Positions 1 through 12,300 of a stretch of 64,000 nt of DNA are shown in pieces. A program made the translations under genes and the position numbers. Source of the stretch: Bolinopsis microptera (taxonomy: Eukaryota > Ctenophora > Tentaculata > Lobata > Bolinopsidae); contig NC_087074.1 in the NCBI RefSeq assembly GCF_026151205.1, forward strand, positions 8,349,726-8,413,725, given 5' to 3'. Under the pieces are notes generated by a model that saw only the letters and a list, made by a program, of their open reading frames with translations, did no database searches and was not told the origin of the DNA. Within the stretch, counting starts at the first letter, position 1, and each line of letters begins with the position of its first letter.

Positions 1-205
1 CCATACTGTGAAAGAAGCTTTAACGGGAGCTTTAACAATGCTTAAAGCCAGCTTATTTTTTAATAAGTTGGTTGAATGGCGAGTAATTTTGTGTTTAAAT
101 GTAAAGTTTGCTTAAATAATTTGTACTAATATAGTAATATAATTGGTCGAAATTTCTATGTTTACTGTATGGTCAAAGTTCTTATGTGAATGACAAACAC
201 TGATA

Positions 206-373
206 CAGTGGCGTAACGAAGGGCCCCGCTGACCCCGCTGACCCCGCTGTAGTCGTTTGAATGTGGGACAATTTTGAAAAACTTAACTTCAGTACTATCA
301 AAACTTTTTTAAACAAATTTTAGAGAGGGGCGCTAAAAGGGGAGGGGCGCCAACATGCAACGTTTCGCCACTG
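206..373. mobile_element. hAT-like MITE, copy 1 (168 bp)
   Basis: The element starts CAGTGGCGTAACG and ends with the inverted complement of CAGTGGCGAAACG, a nearly perfect 13-bp terminal inverted repeat. The flanking 8-mers (cactgata on the left, cgttgata on the right) match at 6 of 8 positions, as expected for a decayed hAT target duplication. A second copy in opposite orientation lies at 51568-51728. No coding capacity. The superfamily call rests on the CAGTGGCG-type ends and 8-bp duplication only. Confidence 0.65.
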
Positions 374-554
374 CGTTGATAACCAAAAGTGATTAAGAAA
401 CCTTAAAATCGTCATAACTGATTTCATAACAAAGAAATTATGGGATGTTAACATATGCCTTTTCTCAGGCAGCAGTATCTTTTGATATTGATTTTCCAAA
501 GTTGCAATAGCACATTATTTCTGTGTAACAATTTGAACCTGTAATAGGAAGGTC

Positions 555-2013
555 ATGACGTCTGAAACTTTGAAGAAGGAGCTGATATTCTACGGAAGTT
601 ATCACAGCGATGCTATCAACAAACTCATCCACGCTGTCTGTGTGCCCCTTCTTCTTTGGACAGGTGGGATATAATATATATATTGTAATACGGAATTCAC
701 TGTCAACCAAATTGTTCGAAGACAGAAAATCTGGTGTATATTTTATTGTAATAATTGTTTTTCAATCCTCTCTTCTCAGGTATGGCAATGTTGGCCCCTA
801 TCGACATAACGACAGTAACGGTCTCAGACTTCACTCTAGATATTACTGTATCTTATCTTGCTACTCTTATCTACATTCTCTACTACATCTACCTTTTCCC
901 TGCCGTCGGACTTATAACTTTACCTATACTCTCTGGAATGGTGAGTCAAATAGTTAGTTCCACAGAAAATTATTGTTGCTACTGGCTGTGCGGTCAACTT
1001 TTTTTACTGACATTATACCCTTCCTGTCTGATTTCATTATTGGTCATTTTATTGTTCATATTGATGGTAGGACTGAGCATTCCAACGCTGACATTAAGTC
1101 TCGCATTAGCTAATTTACGATGGACAACAAAGAGTATAGTAATAAAAGTCGGTTTATTACTGTACTTTCTGTTCATTCTGTGGAAATTGTTCCTAAAAAC
1201 ATTAATAATTAATATGGGATATTGACAATAAAAAACATGATCTGTTTTGTATAGTAATATTCTTACTTTGATTTAACCAAGGAGATAATATGACAAAGAT
1301 GAATAACCTTGTTGTACAGTATATGAAGCGTCCAAATCACGACTGAAAACTGATAGAATTGACAGTAAGTGACAAGAAAGATTTCACCACTTCACCAGGC
1401 ATACGGGGCACACGAGTATTGGAACGCTGACTGTGAGGATAAGTGGATGTGGCTTGTAGGGATTCACGTGGTCTCCTGGGTCGCTCAATTCGTTGGTAAT
1501 ACTCATATCTCACTTTATTTGTCCGAATTTGGTCGCCTTTGCAGCTATTTGCAGTTGCCTTCAAATCTTTTCGGTGGCAAAATCAGGATTTTTAGGATAT
1601 ATATAAATATGGCCCACTGTTTAACCCAGTAGCACTAAATAAACATCTTCAGGGCACGGAAAGTTTGAAGGTAGACGTCCAGCTCTCTTCGACAGCCTTC
1701 TCCAGGCCTTTCTCACTGCTCCTTTCTTTGTTTTCTTCGAGTACTGCTTCTTCTTCGGACTCTTCCAAGATCTCCACCATGAAGTAAGGAATATTACATG
1801 CTCGCAATCTGTTTGATTTTGGAGCCACTGCTACATTTAATAGTAACTATTGAAGTAAGCCATAATGGTTAACCTCAGTTATGGGTATAACATGTGGCAA
1901 ACGTGTGCGAAATCAAACACGTTTCTGTTTAATATTGAAAACCCCTAAAGTAATAATCGTTATTTCAGGTTCAGAGAGAAGTTTTCAAGAATCATCAACG
2001 CAAAGACAAATAG
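555..2013 (+). CDS. Mpo1-like (DUF962) ER membrane protein, 5 exons, 180 aa
   Basis: Exons 555-663, 780-940, 1399-1495, 1653-1783 and 1969-2013 join in frame to a 180-residue protein ending in TAG. The N-terminus carries the family signature FYGSYHSDAINKLIHAVCVP (residues 12-31, conserved His17 and His26). The second half has GIHVVSWVAQFVGHGKFEGR (111-130) followed by RPALFDSLLQ. Hydrophobic stretches in exons 2 and 4 give the several membrane segments of the family. Yeast Mpo1 is an ER Fe(II)-dependent dioxygenase acting on 2-hydroxy fatty acids from phytosphingosine breakdown; the same role here is inferred from homology. All introns are GT-AG. Length is typical and the gene looks intact. 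The next gene starts about 0.8 kb downstream on the same strand. Confidence 0.9.
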
Positions 2014-2835
2014 ATAGAGGAATACCCTTCAGAAGCTTCTGAAGATTTCCCGGGGCTGACATGCAGCAACTGAAGTCCTGAAATGACATCTTTGGATCTG
2101 GTTCTAATTATCACATGTGGATTATGTGTAGAGTCCCTAGACTAGATTATAGTTGGGGCATAGTTATAGGAGTAGATGCTAGATCATTTTATCAGATATC
2201 TTAAACATTTTCAATTGTGCTCTAAACTTTTTTTAACAACTATTATTACAATTTATTGCGGAAGTCGAGATGAGAACTCGCGTATAACTTTGGGGATTTG
2301 TAACTATATTTTACTCGATATTAAAATTACCGCCTATGATATCTTCGGCTAACAACTTGTTGGTCAAATTTTGGTATGGTGAAAGTGTTAAAAACCTGCC
2401 AACTTATTTAGCCAATTTTTACTCTAATTTTGCATGCCTTGATAGCCCTAATAGCCCTCAGTTGTTTGATTTTATGTTTTATGATTTTTAGTTTTACTAA
2501 TATATAACGCCTGTTTGTATGATTTCTTAACTATTCTAGCTGGAATTAAAATTTTATGTACAAATTTGTAATGTCACTCATTTATGTAGAATTATATGAT
2601 TGAACGTATACTGTTGTTTTTACTTCAAAACTCTTGATTATTCGTTGAGCAATTCAACCGTGCCATATTTGAAAACTGTCCCAACATGATATTGAATATT
2701 GATAAAGGTATTTTATCAGGAATTTGAGATCTAAGAACTGCAGACAAATTTCCTGATCAATTGCTAAATGAAATTTGAATGAGACAGTTATTAATTTAAA
2801 TTAATTACTGACAACATGAATTATTTAACTATAGG
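2014..2835. other. Intergenic spacer
   Basis: AT-rich spacer between the Mpo1-like and AP4S1 genes. I see no further exon, RNA gene or clear repeat. It must hold the 3' UTR of the first gene and the promoter of the second. Confidence 0.6.
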
Positions 2836-3513
2836 ATGATAGAGTTTCTGTTAGTTTGCAACAAGACGGGTGCAGTGCGAGTGTCCAGGAGTTACACTAC
2901 TCGCCCCCTACCTGACCCTAGGTCCATTCTTCACGACTGCTTGAAACGAAACAGCCCCAGCCAGGTCGGTTTAACAAAGTTTTTATGCAAGTTTTATAAA
3001 GTCTCAGTAGATATACGAAACATTTCACTATTTCAAGATTGCTATTCAGTTAAAGAATGATGAACTTAAATCTGAATATAATTTCAGTGCCCCCACTTCT
3101 TGACAATGGATGGGAGTGAAGAAGTGAGGATAATATTCAGACAGTACGCGTCCTTGTTTTTCGTACTCGGAGTCTCCCCTGATGACAATGTCATGGCTCA
3201 CTTTGCCTTTATTCACAACCTTGTTGAAACTCTCAACTCATACTTTAGGTAAACTATCCTAATATATGTATCATCTAAATGAACATTTTATTGGTCCTGT
3301 GTAAAGTAATGATGGGCATTTCCAAGTCCCAATTTACATTTAATTAATTAATATTTCAGCAACGTATGTGAACTGGATCTGATGCACAATGTGGACCGAG
3401 CTCACATGATTCTAGACGAGATAGTTGTTAACGGTTTTGTAACAGAGTCTAACAGATCACGGGTACTGGCCCCCATTGCTATCCTCGACAAAACTGTTGA
3501 TAAAGTCAGCTGA
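2836..3513 (+). CDS. AP4S1: AP-4 adaptor complex sigma subunit, 3 exons, 147 aa
   Basis: Exons 2836-2964, 3088-3248 and 3360-3513 join in frame to 147 residues (human AP4S1 is 144). The protein is a single longin-like small adaptin: N-terminal [20 protein letters not shown], then [46 protein letters not shown] and [20 protein letters not shown]. The last segment favours AP-4 over AP-1, AP-2 or AP-3 sigma. The family subunit sits in the heterotetrameric AP-4 coat at the trans-Golgi and helps recognise dileucine-type cargo signals. The start is the first ATG, one base after a tatag that could itself be an acceptor, so a 5' UTR exon upstream is possible. Introns are GT-AG and nothing suggests decay. 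Confidence 0.92.
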
Positions 3514-5985
3514 TAAATTGAGCTGGATAGGTCAGTTTGAGTGAGATTGTAGACATCGTGATTTAACTTCATTTGATTACCCACCAACGATGTTGGAGAC
3601 ATTTTGATGCTGTGCACGGTTTGTCAATGCACGAAATCGCATATTCAAAATCAATATGTCCTAATTTTGTCGAGCTCCCATCTTCTCCGTTTCATTGCTT
3701 AATGCTCCGCTTATTTGCATGATTTCTCCGTGATTTGTGCATCCAATTTTATAATTACCTGATGAGTGATGAACTATAAAGAAATATATAGCTTTAGCTA
3801 TTACAGTTTACTTTTAGACAGAAGTTCGACAATTATTTACAAACAAAACACTGATTTCATTTCAACAATAAATTTATATATCGTAACTGTGACGAACATG
3901 CACTTGAGATAGGACCGGTGTTGCACCAGACTAGACTTTACAACCGCGGTATATAATTACAGTTACTGTAGACCACAAAGACTCTTTAGCTGCAACACCT
4001 CTGTCCACGGTAAATTGAATAGGGCGATCATCAATCAATAACTGAGAAAATGTATTACATGTTGGCATAATGGTCCAATCTTTCTAAGATGGTTTCAAGC
4101 GAAATCGCTTCAACTTCAATCATGTAACATTAATTTAAATTTCTTTTCAGGCGCTAAGTAGTAAGTACTGCAGTGAACCGCAATTGCATTGTTATGAAGC
4201 TCGTTGAAGACGATCAACACAAGTTATTATAAAACTTCTAGAACACCAGTCGCGTATCAACTTTATGTTTCAAGAACGATTTTCAAAGAACACGCGTCTG
4301 GCCCTTATATCATCAAGAGAGGACACTTTGGTATATAGCTTGTCAGAATTGGTGAAGATTGTTTTGGTTATGCAATGCGAAAAATAGAATAAACATACTG
4401 GTTTCCAAAGAGGAGCTTTCATTCGATTGTGGAAATGTGTCATGTTAACAGCTGTGCTGTGTTGTAATTGTTATTATTCAGTTTGAACATTGATCAAGGT
4501 CCGACCCTTGATCTCCAAGAGCTAGATGTTTCATTTGTTTCCGACGGTCAGCGATTAATGATCGAGTAGATCTGATATCGATATGAATATCACTCGATCT
4601 GAAACCTGAATGTGATTTAAACTGAAAATTAAAATGAAAGTGAAAAGAAATGCTTTAAGAATTTAATCGATCCAAAAATCTCACCCGAAATGACGAGGAG
4701 ATAATCTGTGCACTGTGCAGCTAACCTAGAAGTAGAACACCTAGAAGTCCAGGTCGGATGTCCGCGACTACTCGGTGTGGTGAGATTCAATTTACAATTA
4801 CTTTTGTGCATGTTGCAGTTGCACTCCGCAATTGCATGTTGCTCAATTGTCACACCTGAGTATATTAGTATATTAACAGGTGTATAATAATTATAATACT
4901 CCTCCTCCTCGCTAGTCACTAGTTACACCAGCCGACCACACACTAGTTCTATTGATTTTATTGACATGTTTTTCACCGGCTCAAGGCGGATTTGGCCACC
5001 CCAGCTAAGAGATTTCTTGTTAATTTGCGGCCACAAGATTTGCTTCAATCTGATTGGGGGGTTGTTTACGACAACGGTGTACATGTCAGATGCTATTTAG
5101 TTTAAATTTGACATATTTTTCTCTTTAACTTTGTTTTAAAAATGAACCGCCTTTTTAAAACATAGTTAGTCTATTCATGAGACGTCTTACAGATAGGACA
5201 TGCTTGAAATGATCCAACATTTCATTAACTTCTGAAATGTTAACTTCTGTATGCGCACTGCACTCACTACGTGTTCGAGACTTGTAGCTCCGTTCTTGTG
5301 AAGTTTTAAGACGCCTGCATTTGAAGTCAATATCACATTTTCGTATCATAATCACAGTACATGTCTTAGTTTCTTTTCCATTTGTAAACTTAGTATCGTT
5401 CCGTGGATGTCGCCGTAAATGATCCATTTGTTTTATATATGGGCCACACTGTAGCTCGAAAACCGGTTTTAAACTGTGTTTAGTTTTTTATATAAGTCTG
5501 ATTTAAGTCCGTTTTATCAAAGCAATTTCTCGCTTGTTTATACTTCGGCTTTTGAATAAAATATTTTGTACATAATTGCATATTATCTGCGATCATTGAA
5601 TTAATTTTGTAGCAAGAAGCAATGATAGCTCATCGTCATGGATAATATTAATACATCATTGTCATACGTTATTTAACTGCAGCGCCGTGTCACCGATTAT
5701 GCTTGATTGATATTCGCTGGTGTTTTAAATTTGCAGAAGCCTTAAACCTAAATAATCCTTATAGTCGATTCATTCAAAAGTCAACGTTTTCGACCACAAC
5801 GTATTATTTTGTTCACCACTTATGCTTATTGATTGTTGCATGATAAATGATAATGCTTTTGATAAACGGTAGATTCCCACTCAACTCCACCATTTCTGTC
5901 GTATGTTCATTTTAGTGTATTCCTGTAACTCTCATTACTATTATTAGCTTCTTCAATTTGTGTACTTAAGTAAACCACGTACAGT
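3514..5985. other. Intergenic region, no gene seen
   Basis: About 2.5 kb between AP4S1 and the minisatellite. Open frames here are short, lack splice context and look like chance. No clear transposon ends were found. The first AATAAA after AP4S1 is near 3867. Just before 5990 there is one degenerate copy of the minisatellite unit. Confidence 0.6.
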
Positions 5986-5989
5986 TCTT

Positions 5990-8900
5990 ATAACCGTACT
6001 ACTGACTCTTATAACCGTACTACTGACTCTTATAACCGTACTACTGACTCTTATAACCGTACTACTGACTCTTATAACCGTACTACTGACTCCTATAACC
6101 GTACTACTGACTCTTATAACCGTACTACTGACTCTTATAACCGTACTACTGACTCTTATAACCGTACTACTGACTCTTATAACCGTACTACTGACTCTTA
6201 TAACCGTACTACTGACTCTTATAACCGTACTACTGACTCTTATAACCGTACTACTGACTCTTATAACCATACTACTGACTCTATAACCGTACTACTGACT
6301 CTTATAACCGTACTACTGACTCTTATAACCGTACTACTGACTCTTATAACCGTACTACTGACTCTTATAACCGTACTACTGACTCTTATAACCGTACTAC
6401 TGACTCTTATAACCGTACTACTGACTCTTATAACCGTACTACTGACTCTTATAACCGTACTACTGACTCTTATAACCGTACTACTGACTCTTATAACCGT
6501 ACTACTGACTCTTATAACCGTACTACTGACTCTTATAACCGTACTACTGACTCTTATAACCGTACTACTGACTCCTATAACCGTACTACTGACTCTTATA
6601 ACCGTACTACTGACTCTATAACCGTACTACTGACTCTTATAACCGTACTACTGACTCTTATAACCGTACTACTGACTCCTATAACCGTACTACTGACTCT
6701 TATAACCGTACTACTGACTCTTATAACCGTACTACTGACTCTTATAACCGTACTACTGACTCTTATAACCGTACTACTGACTCTTATAACCGTACTACTG
6801 ACTCTTATAACCGTACTACTGACTCCTATAACCGTACTACTGACTCTTATAACCGTACTACTGACTCTTATAAACGTACTACTGACTCTTATAACCGTAC
6901 TACTGACTCTTATAACCGTACTACTGACTCTTATAACCGTACTACTGACTCTTATAACCGTACTACTGACTCTTATAACCGTACTACTGACTCTTATAAC
7001 CGTACTACTGACTCTTATAACCGTACTACTGACTCTTATAACCGTACTACTGACTCTTATAACCATACTACTGACTCCTATAACCGTACTACTGACTCTT
7101 ATAACCGTACTACTGACTCTTATAACCGTACTACTGACTCTTATAACCGTACTACTGACTCTTATAACCGTACTACTGACTCTTATAACCGTACTACTGA
7201 CTCTTATAACCGTACTACTGACTCTTATAACCGTACTACTGACTCCTATAACCGTACTACTGACTCTTATAACCGTACTACTGACTCTTATAACCGTACT
7301 ACTGACTCTTATAACCATACTACTGACTCTTATAACCGTACTACTGACTCCTATAACCGTACTACTGACTCTTATAACCGTACTACTGACTCCTATAACC
7401 GTACTACTGACTCTTATAACCGTACTACTGACTCTTATAACCGTACTACTGACTCTTATAACCGTACTACTGACTCTTATAACCGTACTACTGACTCCTA
7501 TAACCGTACTACTGACTCTTATAACCGTACTACTGACTCTTATAACCGTACTACTGACTCTTATAACCGTACTACTGACTCTTATAACCGTACTACTGAC
7601 TCTTATAACCGTACTACTGACTCTTATAACCGTACTACTGACTCTTATAACCGTACTACTGACTCTTATAACCGTACTACTGACTCTTATAACCGTACTA
7701 CTGACTCTTATAACCGTACTACTGACTCTTATAACCGTACTACTGACTCTTATAACCGTACTACTGACTCTTATAACCGTACTACTGACTCTTATAACCG
7801 TACTACTGACTCTTATAACCGTACTACTGACTCTTATAACCGTACTACTGACTCTTATAACCGTACTACTGACTCTTATAACCGTACTACTGACTCTTAT
7901 AACCGTACTACTGACTCTTATAACCGTACTACTGACTCTTATAACCGTACTACTGACTCTTATAACCGTACTACTGACTCTTATAACCGTACTACTGACT
8001 CTTATAACCGTACTACTGACTCTTATAACCGTACTACTGACTCTTATAACCGTACTACTGACTCTTATAACCGTACTACTGACTCTTATAACCGTACTAC
8101 TGACTCTTATAACCGTACTACTGACTCTTATAACCGTACTACTGACTCTTATAACCGTACTACTGACTCTTATAACCGTACTACTGACTCTTATAACCGT
8201 ACTACTGACTCTTATAACCGTACTACTGACTCTTATAACCGTACTACTGACTCTTATAACCGTACTACTGACTCTTATAACCGTACTACTGACTCTTATA
8301 ACCGTACTACTGACTCTTATAACCGTACTACTGACTCTTATAACCGTACTACTGACTCTTATAACCGTACTACTGACTCTTATAACCGTACTACTGACTC
8401 TTATAACCGTACTACTGACTCTTATAACCGTACTACTGACTCTATAACCGTACTACTGACTCTTATAACCGTACTACTGACTCTTATAACCGTACTACTG
8501 ACTCTTATAACCGTACTACTGACTCTTATAACCGTACTACTGACTCTTATAACCGTACTACTGACTCTTATAACCGTACTACTGACTCTTATAACCGTAC
8601 TACTGACTCTTATAACCGTACTACTGACTCTTATAACCGTACTACTGACTCTTATAACCGTACTACTGACTCTTATAACCGTACTACTGACTCTTATAAC
8701 CGTACTACTGACTCTTATAACCGTACTACTGACTCTTATAACCGTACTACTGACTCTTATAACCGTACTACTGACTCTTATAACCGTACTACTGACTCTT
8801 ATAACCGTACTACTGACTCTTATAACCGTACTACTGACTCTTATAACCGTACTACTGACTCTTATAACCGTACTACTGACTCTTATAACCGTACTACTGA

Positions 8901-9153
8901 CTCTTATAACCGTACTACTGACTCTTATAACCGTACTACTGACTCTTATAACCGTACTACTGACTCTTATAACCGTACTACTGACTCTTATAACCGTACT
9001 ACTGACTCTTATAACCGTACTACTGACTCTTATAACCGTACTACTGACTCTTATAACCGTACTACTGACTCTTATAACCGTACTACTGACTCTTATAACC
9101 GTACTACTGACTCTTATAACCGTACTACTGACTCTTATAACCATACTACTGAC
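5990..9153. repeat. 21-bp minisatellite, about 150 copies
   Basis: Tandem array of ATAACCGTACTACTGACTCTT spanning about 3.16 kb. Copies are nearly identical. Variants seen: CTCCT for CTCTT (near 6092, 6574, 6678, 6825, 7077, 7245, 7351, 7392, 7497), ACCAT for ACCGT (near 6268, 7065, 7314, 9142), one AAACG near 6874, and three 20-bp units with one T lost (near 6281, 6614, 8441). Because 21 is a multiple of 3, three of the six frames stay open, giving long repetitive frames such as (VIRVSST)n on the minus strand. I treat these as by-products. The array ends about 220 bp upstream of the first coding exon of the 17-exon gene. Confidence 0.98.
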
Positions 9154-9365
9154 GATTAACTTGCATTCGTGGAAGGGGTGTAAACTTGACGATCCCATTC
9201 TCAAATGCATTCTTCTATAATCTGAAAAAATACGTCCCGAGTGTGTTGTGTATGCACTATGCATTTTAGTTATTACCGTACCCTAACTCTGTTTATATCT
9301 GAAAACGAAATTGAACACCTCCATTCTGTCAGTATTATGTGAAAGTGGTGTGTCTGATATTTGAG

Positions 9366-12300
9366 ATGTTTCAGGCGATGGTACAGACCAGATACTCCGT
9401 TCCGGCCTTCACTGAGCCTACTCTGTCGGGAGATAATGGAAATGGGCCTCCTTTTAAACTCGAAGACTTGGAAAAGGTCAAGATGTACCCCGAGCTCAAA
9501 CATTACAGGTCAGATACGATCTCAATCTGCTTGAGTATTTCTGTTTTTGTGAATCACACGTTTTATCTTAACCGTGCACTGACACGTGTTCTGTAGCATT
9601 TCTAAAGAACTTTTAGATTGAAATTTAATGGAAACAGTTTGATGTCTTCCACATCCTCTGAAACAATATTTTTTCTCCCAACATCACTTTAAATTTGATA
9701 ACTTAGCAAATCATAACCTGTGCCACTGCCAACAATAAAATGAAACAAAGTCTGCAGCAATTTTGTACAGTAAAATAGAACCACTTGCACTAGTTAACAA
9801 GACCTACTCGTTTGTGACAGTTGGTGTCAGCTAGCATGTGGTAGCATGTTATTATTATTATTAAGCGTAGGCTTTCCGTCTCTGTTTAAATTCTATTGTT
9901 GAGTTTTAAATATTTGGAGCGCTTTAAAGTGGCTTTTAAACCGAGCTGACTTGAGGACATGAACTTCGCCGGATTAGTACTCAGTAGGTATTGTCCTTAT
10001 TGCTTATACTCTAGCACCGCTGCATAGCACGAGAGATCTTAATGTTTGGACATTGGATCTGAAGAGTCAGAGTACAGGGGTAGTTACTTGATCAGTAAAC
10101 AAACATTCTCCATGACATGCTTTTCTGAACGGTGTACGTTTTGGACCTCCTCCATGCAGTACCTGGCACAATGGTAACAATAAAAGAAAATCCCATAATT
10201 TATAAACAGGTGAACTGTTAAATGCTCTACAGTCTACAGCGCCATGTCTATATAACGTTGAGTATTGACCGCTATTCTACAAGAGATTGTAACCAGCATG
10301 TAGGCGGACTACTGGTCCGGAATGTCCCAACAATTACATGACGCATGTAGATTGTAGATGAGATGGCCAGATGCCACCTGTGCCTGTCAATTCAGCAACA
10401 TAACCAACATGAAATTCGTAGCCATTCCCATTAGTACTGTCCACGAAAATCCCGGCAATGTCGACAAATCTATATCGATTCTAGCTTCAGATTGTATAAT
10501 ATAATAAAGAATATTATATTGATAAAGAATTGTTTCTGCAGATTAGAAGAAAGCTACAAAGTTAGCCAAGATACGAGGAAAATATCTATACCACTCCGCA
10601 CAACGGAAGGAATCAGGCCATTCAGTCCTGGTCGCCTCAGTGACATGGCCAGACCAGTTACAGCACCTGTTGGACCTGTCCGGCCTATCGACTTGTACAG
10701 ATCACGACACGAATTCCAGGATAGAGATTCTGAAGGAAAACCTCGCCAAATTGACTTGAGGTATAGCATATTTGAATTATATTCCGTTGGATGCGTGCGT
10801 TTAATTTTGAAATTAGGTTTAAAGATATCAACATCAATCATGCTACTAGCATGATTGTGTTATCTTTAAACCAAATTCCAAAACGCGCTGCTAGCTTTTA
10901 ACTCTACCTACTGCTTCTGTTTAACATCTATTTTATTTCAAATAGCAGCGTACGGTTATTTAGTCTCATCGATACTGATTTGAATTGATAACTGCGTCTG
11001 CTTGACTACTAAAATGCAACTTTTAAGGAAACACTACTTCAAAATATTTTGACCTGGTACACTCTAACTTACGTAATGTATACTCCTAAGGTTGTCCATG
11101 GCCAGGGAGACGTTCAAGCCCCGCCTCCCCCCAGAGCCTACTCATGTGTGTCGTAGTGACTTCCCTGAGGGCATCTGCGGTAAACCCCAAAACATTATCA
11201 TCAGATCTTTAGAGAAACGGGCCAAAAGGGAGTCCCTCAACTATTCAACGGTGAGTTCCACTTTCATTAATTGTTCTTTCTATTTCTCATTGGCCTACTG
11301 GGTTGATCAGTAACAACGAACTGTAGGGCTGTGAAACGAACAACTTGTCTAATTGCTAATAGAGATAATAAACTGGACCTTGTCTGGTCATGTGGTACGA
11401 TCAGATGAATTCTCATGCGATTTTAACTCAGTGAACATATCCCCAGACCCAACGGAAGATAAACCTCGATAGCAAGGAGTGTAGTATTAACTACCCAATA
11501 CCGCTGAAAATATTCGGAAATTGCAAACCTATCGTACTCAGGACTTGGGAAAGGGTAAGTAAGATTTACTTTATTTCGAATTTTATCTTCCGGTATCTTT
11601 TGTGCGATATTTAGGTACTGACATGGACTCAAATGGCGATGAATCTCTTTGGAACCATTCCCAAAATCATGAATCTATAAAGCTATAATGAGCATTTCAA
11701 AGTCTACAGCTTACTGTAGACTTTGAGCCATGCACAGCAATCAATACAATGTGCAAAAAAGCTTTGAAATAACAACATAATTAATACTACAAACTCAAAT
11801 TACAAATAAGAACTAACCGTAGTCAATTAGGATCAAGGATTAGTCAAGGATACAAGATTAAAAAAGAATACCCATTAATTAGAAGAATCTGCAAATATCA
11901 TGTTGTTAGAAGGGGCACGTGAGAAGTGGGTGGTCGACCTACTTGGTAATCAGTCAATCAATCGGTTAAAATAGTAACGCAATTTTCAATTCGTTCGTGG
12001 TCTCGTCAATTAACGAGAATAGGATATCTGTCTCTTGTACCGTGGGGAATCAGTCAGGAACCTTCAAGGATGCATTCCCTGCTCCCATTTAGTTCCGAAA
12101 AGTGTCTCCTCCCAACGCAGCTTGATAAATTTCGCAACTTTACCTTCAAGAACTCTCTGAAACTCCTCTCCAGAAAACAGTAAATTATAATTGAGATAAC
12201 GTTTATGTTCCTGAGGTATTTAACAGCGTGCAGCAGAGGGGGACTGTAGTCAGAATGTCTTGTCACATTGACAGTGAACCAGGGAAGGAATGAGAGAAGG

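Noticed and set aside
1369-1632. Longer frame across exon 3 of the Mpo1-like gene
   Set aside because: Only 1399-1495 is coding; the rest is intron read-through, as shown by matching splice phases.
8422-9264. 280-codon minus-strand frame and similar frames in the 21-bp array
   Set aside because: The repeats stay open only because the unit is a multiple of 3. Three 20-bp units break every frame and no splice or start context supports translation.
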